Part shown: positions 1 to 8,203 of the stretch, in pieces | Numbering within the stretch: position 1 is the first letter of the stretch | How the letters are laid out: each line of letters begins with the position of its first letter | Assembly: GCF_001422735.1 (NCBI RefSeq) | Contig: NZ_LMLZ01000012.1 | Span: 491,941 to 555,940, forward strand | Reading direction: 5' to 3' | Length of the DNA stretch: 64,000 nucleotides | From: Acidovorax sp. Leaf78 | GTDB taxonomy: Bacteria; Pseudomonadota; Gammaproteobacteria; Burkholderiales; Burkholderiaceae_C | Translations under genes and position numbers: made by a program | The notes under the pieces: model-generated | Seen by the model: only the letters and a program-made list of their open reading frames with translations | Told to the model about the DNA's origin: nothing | The model's database searches: none

Positions 1-2
1 TG

Positions 3-1610
3 GACGCCTGGCGCTCCGGGCACTTTGTCACCTACGACTTGCCTGGCTGGCGCGGCACACCTTGGTCGCTGGCTTTGGTACAAGGATGGCGTGACATGGC
101 TGGCATGTCCACGGCAGAGGTTGCCGTGCGCCAATGGGAGTCCATTACCCGCACCGTGCTGGATGACCTGCAGACGCTGCCACCCGACAGCTGGTGCGTG
201 GCCAGCTACGACCAACTGGTGGCTCACCCGGAGCAAGAAGTGCGCAGGCTCAGCCAGTTCGTTCGCTTGCCGTGGGATCGCAACTTGACCGCACCGCTGC
301 CGCCTTCGCGGCATACCCTCACGCCAGCCAACCCCGACAAATGGCGAGCCAACGCCACCGAAATCGAGCCTCTGATGCACCTGGTCTCGGCCACTGCCGA
401 GCGCGCCCGGGCACTGTTTGCCCACGAGCCCCTGCGCCGCCCCCCTACGCCGGTGGCGCCCGTCGCTCCCGCTCCCATGCCTGCCGCCGGCCCCCACCCG
501 GCCACTGCCCACCCCATGCCAACGCCCGCCCCCAGCGCCGCCCCCGCCCAGCCGCACGACCACCAGGACTTTCGCAGCGTTCACACCACATCCTTGCCGC
601 AACTGCTCAATGAGTTGGGCGCATCGCTGCTGGTGACCACGTACCAAAGCGGCCGCCTCATCACCCTGCGTGCAGATGGCCCGAAGCTCAACACCCACCT
701 GACCTACTTTCCCAGTCCCATGGGCATGGCCTATGACGGCAACCGCTTGGCCATCGGCACGCTGCAAGCCGTCTGGGACTACCGAAACATGCCCGACGTC
801 GCCTCCCGTCTGCACCCCAACAAGCACGACGGCTGCTTCATACCGCGCAACATGCACGTCACTGGCGACATCAGAGTGCATGAGCTGGCTTTTGATGCGG
901 GTGGAGAACTATGGGTGGTCAACACCCGGTTTTCGGCGCTGTGCACGCTCGATCGCGACCACAGCTTTGTGCCGCGCTGGCGACCATCGTTTGTCACCGC
1001 GCTGGCGGCCGAAGACCGATGCCACCTCAATGGCCTGGGGATGCGCGATGGCACCCCCACCTTGGTCACGGCCCTGGGCAGCACCAACACCCCTGAAGGC
1101 TGGCGGCACCACAAAGCCCAAGGCGGCATCGTCATGGACATCGCCAGCAACGAAATCGTCACCCAAGGCCTTGGCATGCCGCACTCCCCGCGCTGGCATA
1201 ACGGCCAATGGTGGTTGCTCGAGAGCGCCAAAGGCACGCTCATCACGTTCGATCCGGCCACCGGAAAAACACAAACCGTCGCCCACATGCCCGGCTTTAC
1301 CCGCGGCCTGGCCATGCATGGTTCGTTGGCCTTCGTGGGACTGTCCCAGGTGCGCGAGAGCGTGTTCGACGGCATTGCCTTGAGCCAGCGCCTCAAGCCT
1401 GACGAGCGTAGCTGTGGCGTCTGGGTCATTGACCTGAATACCGGCAATACGGTGGGCTTTATCCGTTTCGAGGGCATCGTGCAGGAGATCTTCGACATCC
1501 AGATACTGCCCGACCTGCGCTACCCCGAGGTGCTGGAGCCCGATGCCGATGTCATTGGCGGCTCGTTCGTCCTGTCGGACGAGGCCATGAAGGATGTGGC
1601 GAGGGACTGA
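3..1610 (+). CDS. Sulfotransferase/TIGR03032 fusion protein, 5'-truncated by window edge
   Basis: The reading frame is open from base 3, so the true start lies upstream of the window. The first ~100 visible residues look like the C-terminal half of a PAPS-dependent sulfotransferase (segments such as 'WCVASYDQLVAHPEQEVRRL' resemble the family's late helix and loop). A Pro/Ala-rich linker follows (about visible residues 140-185), then a ~340-residue domain of the TIGR03032/DUF4915 type ('TTYQSGRLITLR', 'HPNKHDGCFIPRNM', 'VNTRFSALCTLD', 'PHSPRWHNGQWWLLES'). TIGR03032 proteins are predicted beta-propellers of unknown function, often found near surface polysaccharide or glycopeptide genes. The fusion suggests sulfation of a surface molecule, but that is inference. 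The 3' end is certain (TGA at 1608-1610). No downstream partner is seen, because the next gene is on the other strand. Confidence 0.8.
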   Translation, partial: DAWRSGHFVTYDLPGWRGTPWSLALVQGWRDMAGMSTAEVAVRQWESITRTVLDDLQTLPPDSWCVASYDQLVAHPEQEVRRLSQFVRLPWDRNLTAPLPPSRHTLTPANPDKWRANATEIEPLMHLVSATAERARALFAHEPLRRPPTPVAPVAPAPMPAAGPHPATAHPMPTPAPSAAPAQPHDHQDFRSVHTTSLPQLLNELGASLLVTTYQSGRLITLRADGPKLNTHLTYFPSPMGMAYDGNRLAIGTLQAVWDYRNMPDVASRLHPNKHDGCFIPRNMHVTGDIRVHELAFDAGGELWVVNTRFSALCTLDRDHSFVPRWRPSFVTALAAEDRCHLNGLGMRDGTPTLVTALGSTNTPEGWRHHKAQGGIVMDIASNEIVTQGLGMPHSPRWHNGQWWLLESAKGTLITFDPATGKTQTVAHMPGFTRGLAMHGSLAFVGLSQVRESVFDGIALSQRLKPDERSCGVWVIDLNTGNTVGFIRFEGIVQEIFDIQILPDLRYPEVLEPDADVIGGSFVLSDEAMKDVARD

Positions 1611-1784
1611 GATGGCGAACGCGCACGGGGCAGGCGGCTGAATCCAGCCGCGGGGGCGGCGGCGTGTCCCTCCGCCTGTCCAGCGTGCGCACCTTGGACA
1701 AAGGGCGGCGCGCCGGGCGCGCGGCCACCTGACGCCCGAAAGACTCGGCCGCCTATTCGCTCCCGGCCCGGCGCTTGGGCCCTC

Positions 1785-4073
1785 TCACGCCAGCTGAAAC
1801 GGCAACGCCCTCGGTGTCTTCCCGGTCAACCGCGCTACCGCGTTGGCGAACGCCGGCGCCAGCGGTGGCAGGCCTGGCTCGCCCATGCCCGTGGGCGGCT
1901 CGGCACTAGGCACGATGTGCACGGCCACCTGGGGCATGTCGGTGATGCGCGGCACGGCGAAGTCACCAAAATTGCTCTGCTCCACCACGCCGTCCTTGAG
2001 GGTGATGGCCGCGCCCGGCAGGCACATCGACAGGCCCATCAGCGCACCGCCCTGCACCTGCGCTTCCACGCTCCTGGGGTTGACCACCAGGTTGCAGTGC
2101 ACGCCCGCGGTCACGCTGTGCAGTTTGGGGGTGCCGTCCTTGACCGACGCCTCGACCACATAGGCCACCACGGACTGGAACGACTCATGCACCGCCACGC
2201 CCCAGGCGCGGCCGGCGGCGAGCTTCTTCTTGCCGTAGCCCGACTGCGCCACGGCCAGCTGCAGCGCCGCCTTGTGGCGCGGGTGCTTGTCGCCCATCAG
2301 GGCCAGGCGGTAGGCCACCGGGTCTTGCTGGGTGGTGCGGGCCACTTCGTCGATCAGTGTCTCCATCGCGTAGGCGGTGTGGGTGGAGCCCACGCTGCGC
2401 CACCACAGCACGGGCACGTTGACGTCCGGGTGGTGCACCGACAGCTTCATGGGCACGTTGTAGGGCTCTTTCATGCCCTCGATGGCGGTGGCGTCGATGC
2501 CGTTCTTGACCATGAAGGCCTCGAACGGTGAGCCCTTGGTGATGGACTGCCCGACGATGGTGTGGTCCCACGCCAGGATCTTGCCCTGCGCGTCGAAGCC
2601 GATCTCGGCGCGGTGCACGTGCATGGGGCGGTAGTAGCCGCCCTTGATGTCGTCCTCGCGGCTCCACAGCGTGCGCACCGGGGCCGTGATGCCCGCCGTG
2701 CGTGCGGCCTTGGCCACGCCGCAGGCTTCCACCACGTAGTCGCTGGTGGGGATGGCGCGGCGGCCGAAGCCGCCACCGGCCATCTGGGTGTGGACCTTGA
2801 CGTTCTGCGGCTCAAGCCCCAGCGTCTTGGCAGCGGCCATGGCGTCCAGGCCCGGCATCTGCGTGCCCATCCACAGCTCAGCTTTATCGCCGTCGAGCTT
2901 GACGGTGCAGTTGAGCGGCTCCATGGGCGCATGCGCCAGGTACGGAAAGACGAACTCGGCGCTGATCTTGTGCGATGAGCCTGCCAATGGCGCCGTATCG
3001 GCCTGCATCGCGACCAGGCCGGGCTTGGCGGCCAGCTCGCGGTACTGCGCCAGTTGCTGCGCGGAGTCGGTGGGCTTGACGCCGCTGTTGTCCCATTCAG
3101 CCTTCAGGGCATCGCGCCCCTGCTTGGCAGCCCAGTAGCCATCGGCCACCACCGCCACGCCTTCGCCGCCCCGGTCGGTGGGCACGCGCAGCACGGCTTT
3201 GACGCCCTTGACGGCCTTGGCCGCCGAGTCGTCCAGCGTCTTGAGCCGGGCGCCGAACACCGGTGGGCGCGCCACCACGGCGGTGAGCATGCCGGGCAGG
3301 CGCACGTCGATGCCGTAGTCCTGCCGGCCGCTCGACTTGGCCTTGGCGTCGAGCCGGCCCGTGGGCTTGCCGATCAGGCGGAACTGCTTGGGGTCCTTGA
3401 GCACCACTTTCTCGGGCACGGGCTGCTTCATCGCGGCCTCGGCCAGCGCGCCGTAGCCCAGCTTCTTGCCGCCGGGGCCGACCACAAAGCCGTTGCTGGT
3501 GCGCAGTGCCGATGCGTCCACACCCCACTGCGCGGCAGCGGCGCCGACCAGCATGGCCCGGGTGCGCGCGCCCAGTTCGCGGTACTGGGTGTACGAGTTC
3601 TTGATGGAGCCGGAGCCGCCGGTGATGTGCATGCCGAAAGCCGGGTCCACATAGGCCGGGTTGGCGTCTCCATGCACGCTGCGCACCTTGGACCAGTCCG
3701 CGTCCAGCTCTTCGGCCAGGATCATGGGCAGGCCGGTCTGCACGCCCTGGCCGAAGTCCAGGCGGTTGATGGTGACGGTGACGATGCCGTCGGCATCGAT
3801 GCGCACGAAGGCCGAGGGCTGCTCGAAGGGCTTGAGCCCGGCGGGTGCCGCAGCTGGCGCACCCTGCGCGGTGGCTGCCAGCGGGAAGGCGCCCAGCGCA
3901 AACCCAGAGGCTGCGGTGACTTTGAGGAAGGTGCGGCGTGCAAAGCCGCCGGCACCGTCGATGGCGTCGTCTGCTCCTGAATCAGTAGCGCCTTGCGCCC
4001 TGTCCATGAGCGCCAGAAGGTTCTTGGGCATGCTGCTGCGCGCTGCCTCTACCACTTGAGGGTCGAAATGCAT
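1785..4073 (-). CDS. Xanthine dehydrogenase-family molybdopterin-binding subunit (IorB-like), Tat-exported
   Basis: This is the large catalytic subunit of a periplasmic molybdenum hydroxylase of the isoquinoline 1-oxidoreductase beta / aldehyde dehydrogenase type. It oxidises an aldehyde or N-heterocycle using a Mo-cytosine dinucleotide. Start chosen at ATG 4073 (762 aa); the same frame stays open upstream across the 2Fe-2S gene, but that part is not protein-like. A twin-arginine signal ('ARRTFLKVTAASGFALGAFP') lies at about residues 50-70 after an unusually long n-region. Seen further on are the cofactor motif 'MAGGGFGRRAIPTSDY' and the C-terminal 'GMGEPGLPPLAPAFANAV', carrying the conserved catalytic Glu. 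It lies 23 bp downstream of the 2Fe-2S subunit gene, with which it should form the enzyme. The substrate cannot be read from sequence. A dispersed palindrome is embedded in frame in the leader (3972-4024). Confidence 0.9.
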   Translation of the reverse strand: MHFDPQVVEAARSSMPKNLLALMDRAQGATDSGADDAIDGAGGFARRTFLKVTAASGFALGAFPLAATAQGAPAAAPAGLKPFEQPSAFVRIDADGIVTVTINRLDFGQGVQTGLPMILAEELDADWSKVRSVHGDANPAYVDPAFGMHITGGSGSIKNSYTQYRELGARTRAMLVGAAAAQWGVDASALRTSNGFVVGPGGKKLGYGALAEAAMKQPVPEKVVLKDPKQFRLIGKPTGRLDAKAKSSGRQDYGIDVRLPGMLTAVVARPPVFGARLKTLDDSAAKAVKGVKAVLRVPTDRGGEGVAVVADGYWAAKQGRDALKAEWDNSGVKPTDSAQQLAQYRELAAKPGLVAMQADTAPLAGSSHKISAEFVFPYLAHAPMEPLNCTVKLDGDKAELWMGTQMPGLDAMAAAKTLGLEPQNVKVHTQMAGGGFGRRAIPTSDYVVEACGVAKAARTAGITAPVRTLWSREDDIKGGYYRPMHVHRAEIGFDAQGKILAWDHTIVGQSITKGSPFEAFMVKNGIDATAIEGMKEPYNVPMKLSVHHPDVNVPVLWWRSVGSTHTAYAMETLIDEVARTTQQDPVAYRLALMGDKHPRHKAALQLAVAQSGYGKKKLAAGRAWGVAVHESFQSVVAYVVEASVKDGTPKLHSVTAGVHCNLVVNPRSVEAQVQGGALMGLSMCLPGAAITLKDGVVEQSNFGDFAVPRITDMPQVAVHIVPSAEPPTGMGEPGLPPLAPAFANAVARLTGKTPRALPFQLA
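3972..4024. repeat. Dispersed imperfect palindrome, copy 5 (inside the molybdenum hydroxylase leader)
   Basis: Contains TAGCGCCTTGCGC...TGTCCATGAGCGCCAG and lies in frame in the region coding for residues ~17-34, upstream of the Tat motif. It shares TAGCGCCTTGCGC exactly with copy 4 in waaA. Confidence 0.6.
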
Positions 4074-4096
4074 GGTGTTCTCCTTCGGTGCTTGGG

Positions 4097-4558
4097 TCAG
4101 GCCAGCGTCTTGGCGGCGTCGTGGATGGCGGCGCGGATGCGCACATAGGTTCCGCAGCGGCACACGTTGCCGGCCATGGCGGAGTCGATGTCGGCGTCGC
4201 TCGGTTTCTTCTTGCCCTTGAGCAGTGCGGTGGCGCTCATGATCTGGCCGCTCTGGCAGTAGCCGCACTGGGCCACGTCGTGCTTGACCCAGGCCGCGTG
4301 CACGGCCTTGCCCACCTTGTCGCTCTCCGTGACGGCCTCGATGGTGGTGATCTTCTGCCCCGCCGCCGCCGAGATCGGCGTGATGCACGAGCGGATCGGC
4401 GCGCCGTTCAGGTGCACCGTGCAGGCACCGCACAAGGCCTGGCCGCAGCCGAACTTGGTGCCGGTCATGCCCAGCGTGTCGCGCAGGGCCCAGAGGATGG
4501 GGGTGGATTCGTCGGCGTCGACGGGCGTGTCTTTGCCATTGATGTTCAGGGTGGGCAT
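4097..4558 (-). CDS. (2Fe-2S)-binding subunit of molybdenum hydroxylase (IorA-like)
   Basis: The small iron-sulfur subunit passes electrons from the molybdenum centre of the downstream IorB-like protein. It is 153 aa, typical for the family. The N-terminal plant-type ferredoxin cluster uses Cys38, Cys43, Cys46 and Cys58 ('CGQALCGACTVHLNG' plus 'RSC'). The C-terminal helical 2Fe-2S domain has Cys98/Cys101 ('CGYC') and Cys133/Cys135 ('NVCRCGTY'). All eight ligands are present. No signal peptide is seen; in this family the subunit is exported as a complex with the Tat-bearing large subunit. It is the first gene of the pair, and a TetR gene lies upstream on the same strand, separated by an A+T-rich stretch that probably holds the promoter. 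Confidence 0.92.
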   Translation of the reverse strand: MPTLNINGKDTPVDADESTPILWALRDTLGMTGTKFGCGQALCGACTVHLNGAPIRSCITPISAAAGQKITTIEAVTESDKVGKAVHAAWVKHDVAQCGYCQSGQIMSATALLKGKKKPSDADIDSAMAGNVCRCGTYVRIRAAIHDAAKTLA

Positions 4559-4654
4559 CGTGGGACTCCAGGGGTGAAGGTCAGCGCCTGCAAAAGACGG
4601 CGCAATCAGGTGCGGCTGTATCGCCGCTTGGTTTTTTCGTTTTTTTAAGAGAAT

Positions 4655-4678
4655 ATTTATTCGATTAAATCCGAAATT
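4655..4678 (-). promoter_or_regulatory. Candidate TetR operator/promoter region upstream of the molybdenum hydroxylase pair
   Basis: This is an A+T-rich island in GC-rich surroundings, about 100 bp upstream of the 2Fe-2S subunit start. It contains TTATTCG (4657-4663) followed by CGAAA (4672-4676), an imperfect inverted arrangement. The 7-mer CGAATAA (same sequence on the other strand) recurs in the palindrome just upstream of the tetR gene (5338-5351), so one regulator could bind both sites. This is an inference from sequence only. Confidence 0.35.
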
Positions 4679-4747
4679 CTGAGTTTGTGCTGGCGGTCAG
4701 GCTGGCGGGGCGGTGTTGCGCATTGCATTCACGGGCGGCCAGGGCCT

Positions 4748-5320
4748 TCATGCCTTGAGTGCATCCCAGCACAGGCCAAACGCCATCTGGTGCACGGCGT
4801 CGTCGTCGGGCAGCGTCTTCGATCGGATCAGACTGGCCGTCTCGCGCACCGAGCCGACAAAGCTGGCCGTGAGCAGCGGCACCGGCACGGCCTTGAGGAT
4901 CTCTTGCTGCTGCCCTTCGGCCATCAGCGCAAAAAAACCGGCCATCAGCCGGGTGGAGAATTCGCGGTTGCCGTCGGTGAACCAGGGCGAGTTGTAGTAC
5001 TGCTCCTGGAACACCACCTCGGCATACTGGTCCAGCCGGTGGCGCAGCAGGTTGCACCAGCTGCGGCGCACGCGGGCGCGGTAGGGCATGTCGGGCAGCA
5101 CGCCCTCCATGAGGCGCGTGGCCGTCACGGTCTTGGCGTCCTGGTAGAGCTGGCTGATGAGTTCGTCCTTGGACGGGTGGTACACGTAGAGCGTGCTGGT
5201 AGCAATGCCCGCGGCCCGCGCGATCTCGGCCATGGTCAGGCCGCTCAGGCCCGTGCGGGCCACCAGGTCGAAGGTGGCCTGCGCAATGGCGCGCTGTTTC
5301 TCATCGTCCTTGGGTTTCAT
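4748..5320 (-). CDS. TetR/AcrR-family transcriptional regulator
   Basis: This 190-aa regulator has an N-terminal TetR helix-turn-helix at about residues 15-60 ('ARTGLSGLTMAEIARAAGI', 'TSTLYVYHPSKDELI'). The C-terminal ligand domain ('QEQYYNSPWFTDGNREFSTR') resembles members that respond to small aromatic or aldehyde-like compounds, but the ligand is unknown. It lies on the same strand and 190 bp upstream of the molybdenum hydroxylase pair, so it is the natural candidate regulator of that pair and of itself. A perfect 5-4-5 palindrome lies 18 bp upstream of its start. Confidence 0.9.
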   Translation of the reverse strand: MKPKDDEKQRAIAQATFDLVARTGLSGLTMAEIARAAGIATSTLYVYHPSKDELISQLYQDAKTVTATRLMEGVLPDMPYRARVRRSWCNLLRHRLDQYAEVVFQEQYYNSPWFTDGNREFSTRLMAGFFALMAEGQQQEILKAVPVPLLTASFVGSVRETASLIRSKTLPDDDAVHQMAFGLCWDALKA

Positions 5321-5337
5321 GGCGGGGCGACTATAAG

Positions 5338-5351
5338 CGAATAATCATTCG
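5338..5351. promoter_or_regulatory. Palindromic operator candidate upstream of tetR
   Basis: Perfect inverted repeat CGAAT-AATC-ATTCG, 18 bp upstream of the TetR start codon and inside the short region separating it from pdxH on the other strand. TetR proteins commonly repress their own gene from such a site. The shared 7-mer CGAATAA at 4657-4663 strengthens the case. Confidence 0.4.
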
Positions 5352-5435
5352 GCCACAACCAGCGGGTGCCAAGCCCGGCGCAAACGCCTGCCGTAGCGCA
5401 AGGCGTGATGGTACGGGCGATGCACAATCGCTGCC

Positions 5436-6077
5436 ATGACCACGCACTCCATCGCCGACCTGCGCAAGAGCTACGAGCGCGCAGAACTCAACGAAGACGC
5501 CTCGCACGCCGCGCCGCTGCAGCAGTTCGACCAGTGGCTGCAAGAGGCCATCAAGGCCGAGATCCCCGAGCCCAACGCCATGACGCTGGCCACCGTGGGC
5601 AGCGACCTGCGCCCCAGCACCCGCATCGTGCTCATCAAGGGCTACGACGAGCGCGGCATCGTCTGGTTCACCAACTACGACAGCCGCAAGGGCCGCCAGA
5701 TCGGCGGCAACCCGTTCGCCGCGCTGCAGTTCCATTGGGTGGAGCTCGAGCGCGTGGTGCGCATCGAAGGCACGGTGGAGAAAGTGAGCGACGAGGAAAG
5801 CGACGCGTATTTTCACAGCCGCCCGCTCGACTCCCGCATCGGCGCCTGGGCCAGCCCGCAGAGCCAGGTGATCGCAGGCCGCAGCGTGCTGGTGGCCAAT
5901 GCGGCCAAGTACGGCGCGCAGTTCCTGCTCAAGCCGCCGCGCCCGCCGCACTGGGGCGGCTACCGCCTCAAGCCCGAGCAATGGGAGTTCTGGCAGGGCC
6001 GCAAGAGCCGCCTGCACGACCGCCTGCGCTACCGCCTGGACCAGGGCGAGTGGGTGCGGGAGCGCCTCGCACCCTGA
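5436..6077 (+). CDS. pdxH: Pyridoxamine 5'-phosphate oxidase
   Basis: FMN-dependent oxidase that makes pyridoxal 5'-phosphate from pyridoxine or pyridoxamine 5'-phosphate (vitamin B6 synthesis and salvage), cytosolic homodimer. At 213 aa it is full length for the family. Family segments run in order: '[11 protein letters not shown]', '[20 protein letters not shown]' (FMN binding), '[20 protein letters not shown]', '[18 protein letters not shown]' and the C-terminal '[20 protein letters not shown]' ending with the conserved Arg-rich strand and 'RLAP'. It is a single gene facing away from tetR. Its stop codon lies inside a perfect 7-bp stem (6064-6084). Confidence 0.97.
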   Translation: MTTHSIADLRKSYERAELNEDASHAAPLQQFDQWLQEAIKAEIPEPNAMTLATVGSDLRPSTRIVLIKGYDERGIVWFTNYDSRKGRQIGGNPFAALQFHWVELERVVRIEGTVEKVSDEESDAYFHSRPLDSRIGAWASPQSQVIAGRSVLVANAAKYGAQFLLKPPRPPHWGGYRLKPEQWEFWQGRKSRLHDRLRYRLDQGEWVRERLAP

Positions 6078-6084
6078 GCGAGGC
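6064..6084 (+). terminator. Stem-loop spanning the pdxH stop codon
   Basis: Perfect inverted repeat GCCTCGC (6064-6070) / GCGAGGC (6078-6084) with a 7-nt loop that contains the end of the TGA stop. No T-tract follows, so it is at best part of a non-canonical terminator or an mRNA 3'-end stabiliser. Confidence 0.3.
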
Positions 6085-6120
6085 CTGGCCGCCCCACCCG
6101 GGGCGCGCCAAGGGCGCACA

Positions 6121-6150
6121 CAGGAGCACACAGGAGCACACAGGAGCGCA
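6121..6150. repeat. Short tandem repeat, 10-bp unit
   Basis: Three head-to-tail copies of CAGGAGCACA (6121-6130, 6131-6140, 6141-6150; the third has one change), followed by a degenerate fourth at 6151-6160. It is noncoding and lies between pdxH and the next gene. Confidence 0.8.
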
Positions 6151-6307
6151 CGGGAGCCCAAGGGCGGTGGGGGCCCTGTTCATCTTCCGTTCATGTCCCG
6201 CTTCGTCGCGGTTCATGGGCGCATCACGTTCTGTCCACCCCTGCCCGGTTCAATGGGAACCGCTGACTTCGCAGTCGGCGTCAACAACTCACAACCATTG
6301 AACTTCC

Positions 6308-6868
6308 ATGAAAATCAACCGCCTGGCACTGGCCGCTTTCCTCGTCACCGCCGCTTCTTTGCAAGCCCACGCCAAGACACCCGTGGTCAACCACGCGATC
6401 AATGAGGCCGAAGTGCTGACCGCGCAGCAGAACTGGTGCAAGGCGCTGCTCGACATCAGTGCCGTCCACCAGCGCGACGGCGTCGCTGCCGCCACTGCGC
6501 TCGCGGCCAAGGTGATCGACAGCGCCTACGGCTACCAGTTCGGCGCCGTACTGTTCAAGCCCACGCTCACCGTGGCGCCGCAGACCTTCCGCACCGACCG
6601 CGCCGGTGCGCTGGCGTACTTTGTGGGCGGCAACCCCAGCTACCCCAACGACACCGGCTTTGCGCTCAAGGGCTGGAAGAAGTGCGATGTCGACAATGCT
6701 GCGGTCTACATCTCTGGCGACGTGGCCATGACCATGGGCAACGTGCGCTTCACCGGGCCGGACGGCACGGTCACCACGGTGGACAAGACCTGGAGCTTCG
6801 CCAAGGACGATGCGGGCCAGTTGCGCATCGTGGTGCACCACTCGTCGCTGCCGTACGCGGCCCGATAA
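6308..6868 (+). CDS. Secreted NTF2/SnoaL-like protein of unknown function
   Basis: 186 aa with a clear Sec signal peptide (residues 1-22, 'LALAAFLVTAASLQAHA'). The mature part is a single small alpha+beta domain: a long first helix ('AQQNWCKALLDISAVHQRDG'), then strands including 'AYGYQFGAVLFKPTL', 'GALAYFVGG', 'FALKGWKKCDVDNAAVYISG', 'AMTMGNVRFTGPDG' and the C-terminal 'LRIVVHHSSLPY'. This pattern matches a periplasmic SnoaL/NTF2-like family that databases sometimes label 'phosphoribosyl-AMP cyclohydrolase'. None of the metal-binding motifs of true HisI is present, so I do not accept that label. Two cysteines could form a disulfide. It stands alone and converges with the AEC transporter gene. 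Confidence 0.8.
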   Translation: MKINRLALAAFLVTAASLQAHAKTPVVNHAINEAEVLTAQQNWCKALLDISAVHQRDGVAAATALAAKVIDSAYGYQFGAVLFKPTLTVAPQTFRTDRAGALAYFVGGNPSYPNDTGFALKGWKKCDVDNAAVYISGDVAMTMGNVRFTGPDGTVTTVDKTWSFAKDDAGQLRIVVHHSSLPYAAR

Positions 6869-6883
6869 GGCGCATCGCATCGC

Positions 6884-6898
6884 ACCGGCCCGGCCGGT
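6884..6898. terminator. GC palindrome between convergent genes
   Basis: Inverted repeat ACCGG-CCCGG-CCGGT followed on the plus strand by TTTGCCTTG. It sits between the stops of two convergent genes (6868 and 6940). The T-run is short, so it is a weak bidirectional terminator at best. Confidence 0.35.
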
Positions 6899-6939
6899 TT
6901 GCCTTGCTGCCTACAGGTAGCCATTGCGCCGGCCGCGCC

Positions 6940-7908
6940 TTACACGGCGAAGAACTTCGTCACCCCGAGGATCACCACCGGCATGGTGATGAGCGCCAGC
7001 GCCGTGGACACCGCCACGCTGGCGGTCACCTCGTCCTCGGCCACCTGGTAGCGCTGGGCGAACAGGAACACGTTGGCGCCCACCGGCAGCGACGCCGCCA
7101 CGATCATCACCGCCAGCGGCATGCCCGACAGGCCCAGTGCCCAGGCCAGCGCCACCAGCACCAGCGGGTGCACCACGCACTTGACCACCGCGATGCGCAG
7201 GGCCGCCTTGAAATGGTGGCCCACCTTGGTGAACGCCAGCGTCACGCCCACCAGCAGCAGCGAGATGGGCCCGAGCGCCTGGCCCAGCAGCAGCATGGGC
7301 TTGTCCACCACGGCCGGGATGGCGAGGCCCGTCTGCGCAAACAGCAGGCCCGCGATGATGGGCAGCGGCACCGGGTGCACGATGCCGTTGCGCACCGCCT
7401 GCAGCACGGTGCGCCACATGGCCTGCTGCGTGCCCCCGGCGCGGCCCGCATGCTCGCGCGCAGAGGCCAGCTCGAACACCACGGTGGCGGCGGTCAGCAG
7501 GATGAGCGCGTGCACCGAGATCAGGGTGAACAGCGTCACCAGCCCGGCCTCGCCAAACACCAGGCTTACCAGCGGCACGCCGATCATGATGGTGTTGCTG
7601 AAGGTGTTGGCCAGCGCGCGCGCCGCCGCCAGGCTGGAGAAGCCCAGCACCGCCATGGTCACGCCAAAGACGAGCATCGCCGCCGCGAAGTAGATGGCGA
7701 TGGGGCCGAAGTCCAGGTCCTGCACATGCACCGAGCTCATGGTGCGAAACAGCAGCGCGGGGGTGAGCACCATGAACACGAGGTTGGCCAGGTCCTTCAC
7801 GGCCTCGGCCCGTATCCACCCGCGCCGCCCCGTGTAGAAGCCGATGACGATGAACAGGATGACGGGGAGCAGCGAGGTGACGACGGGCGAGTTCACGGTG
7901 GGCGGCAC
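6940..7908 (-). CDS. AEC-family transporter (auxin efflux carrier type)
   Basis: 322-aa polytopic inner-membrane protein with about ten hydrophobic segments in two sets of five, as in the auxin-efflux-carrier/bile-acid transporter fold. Recognisable family segments are 'LPVILFIVIGFYTGRRGWI' at the N-terminus, 'VFMVLTPALLFRTM', 'NTIMIGVPLVSLVFG' and the later 'LPVGANVFLFAQRYQVAEDE', which is strongly conserved in bacterial AEC proteins. Members export or exchange small organic acids such as malate or malonate; the substrate here is unknown. Start chosen at ATG 7908. It is monocistronic, and the nearest minus-strand gene is more than 1 kb upstream. Confidence 0.88.
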   Translation of the reverse strand: MPPTVNSPVVTSLLPVILFIVIGFYTGRRGWIRAEAVKDLANLVFMVLTPALLFRTMSSVHVQDLDFGPIAIYFAAAMLVFGVTMAVLGFSSLAAARALANTFSNTIMIGVPLVSLVFGEAGLVTLFTLISVHALILLTAATVVFELASAREHAGRAGGTQQAMWRTVLQAVRNGIVHPVPLPIIAGLLFAQTGLAIPAVVDKPMLLLGQALGPISLLLVGVTLAFTKVGHHFKAALRIAVVKCVVHPLVLVALAWALGLSGMPLAVMIVAASLPVGANVFLFAQRYQVAEDEVTASVAVSTALALITMPVVILGVTKFFAV

Positions 7909-8008
7909 GGCGCGCTGGGGCGGCCGGCAAAGGGGTGGACGACAGCGCGGCCGGTGGTGGCCGCGGCCGGTATTGTGGCCTCTGCCGCAGGTGCATCACA
8001 GCCTTTGC

Positions 8009-8066
8009 TATGAATTGAATAGCTGCTCCCGCAATCCCATCAAGCGGTAGGTGCCATTTTTCTTCA
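8009..8066. repeat. Dispersed imperfect palindrome, copy 2 (intergenic)
   Basis: About 57 bp sharing the pattern 'ATAGCtgct ... CGC ... CAAGCGgTAG ... CCATTTTTcTTCAG' with five other places in the window (3972, 19829, 23052, 49396, 54258). It lies between the divergent AEC transporter and DUF1697 genes. Confidence 0.7.
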
Positions 8067-8203
8067 GTTTTTGGCATTCACCCGGGCATGCAGCCACCCA
8101 CAGGCCAGCATGCGCCGCCCGCTGAAGGGGCCGGCGCCACAGGTGCAACACGCTTTGGAGCGCCCTATAGTGCCAGCCAGCATCCGCCACAGCGTGCATC
8201 GAC

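Noticed and set aside
1634..1651. GCGGCTG-AATC-CAGCCGC hairpin after the TIGR03032 gene as a terminator
   Set aside because: Good stem but followed by G/C-rich sequence with no T-run; left unannotated.
6308..6868. Label 'phosphoribosyl-AMP cyclohydrolase' for the secreted 186-aa protein
   Set aside because: It has a signal peptide and an NTF2-like pattern, and none of the HisI metal-binding motifs.
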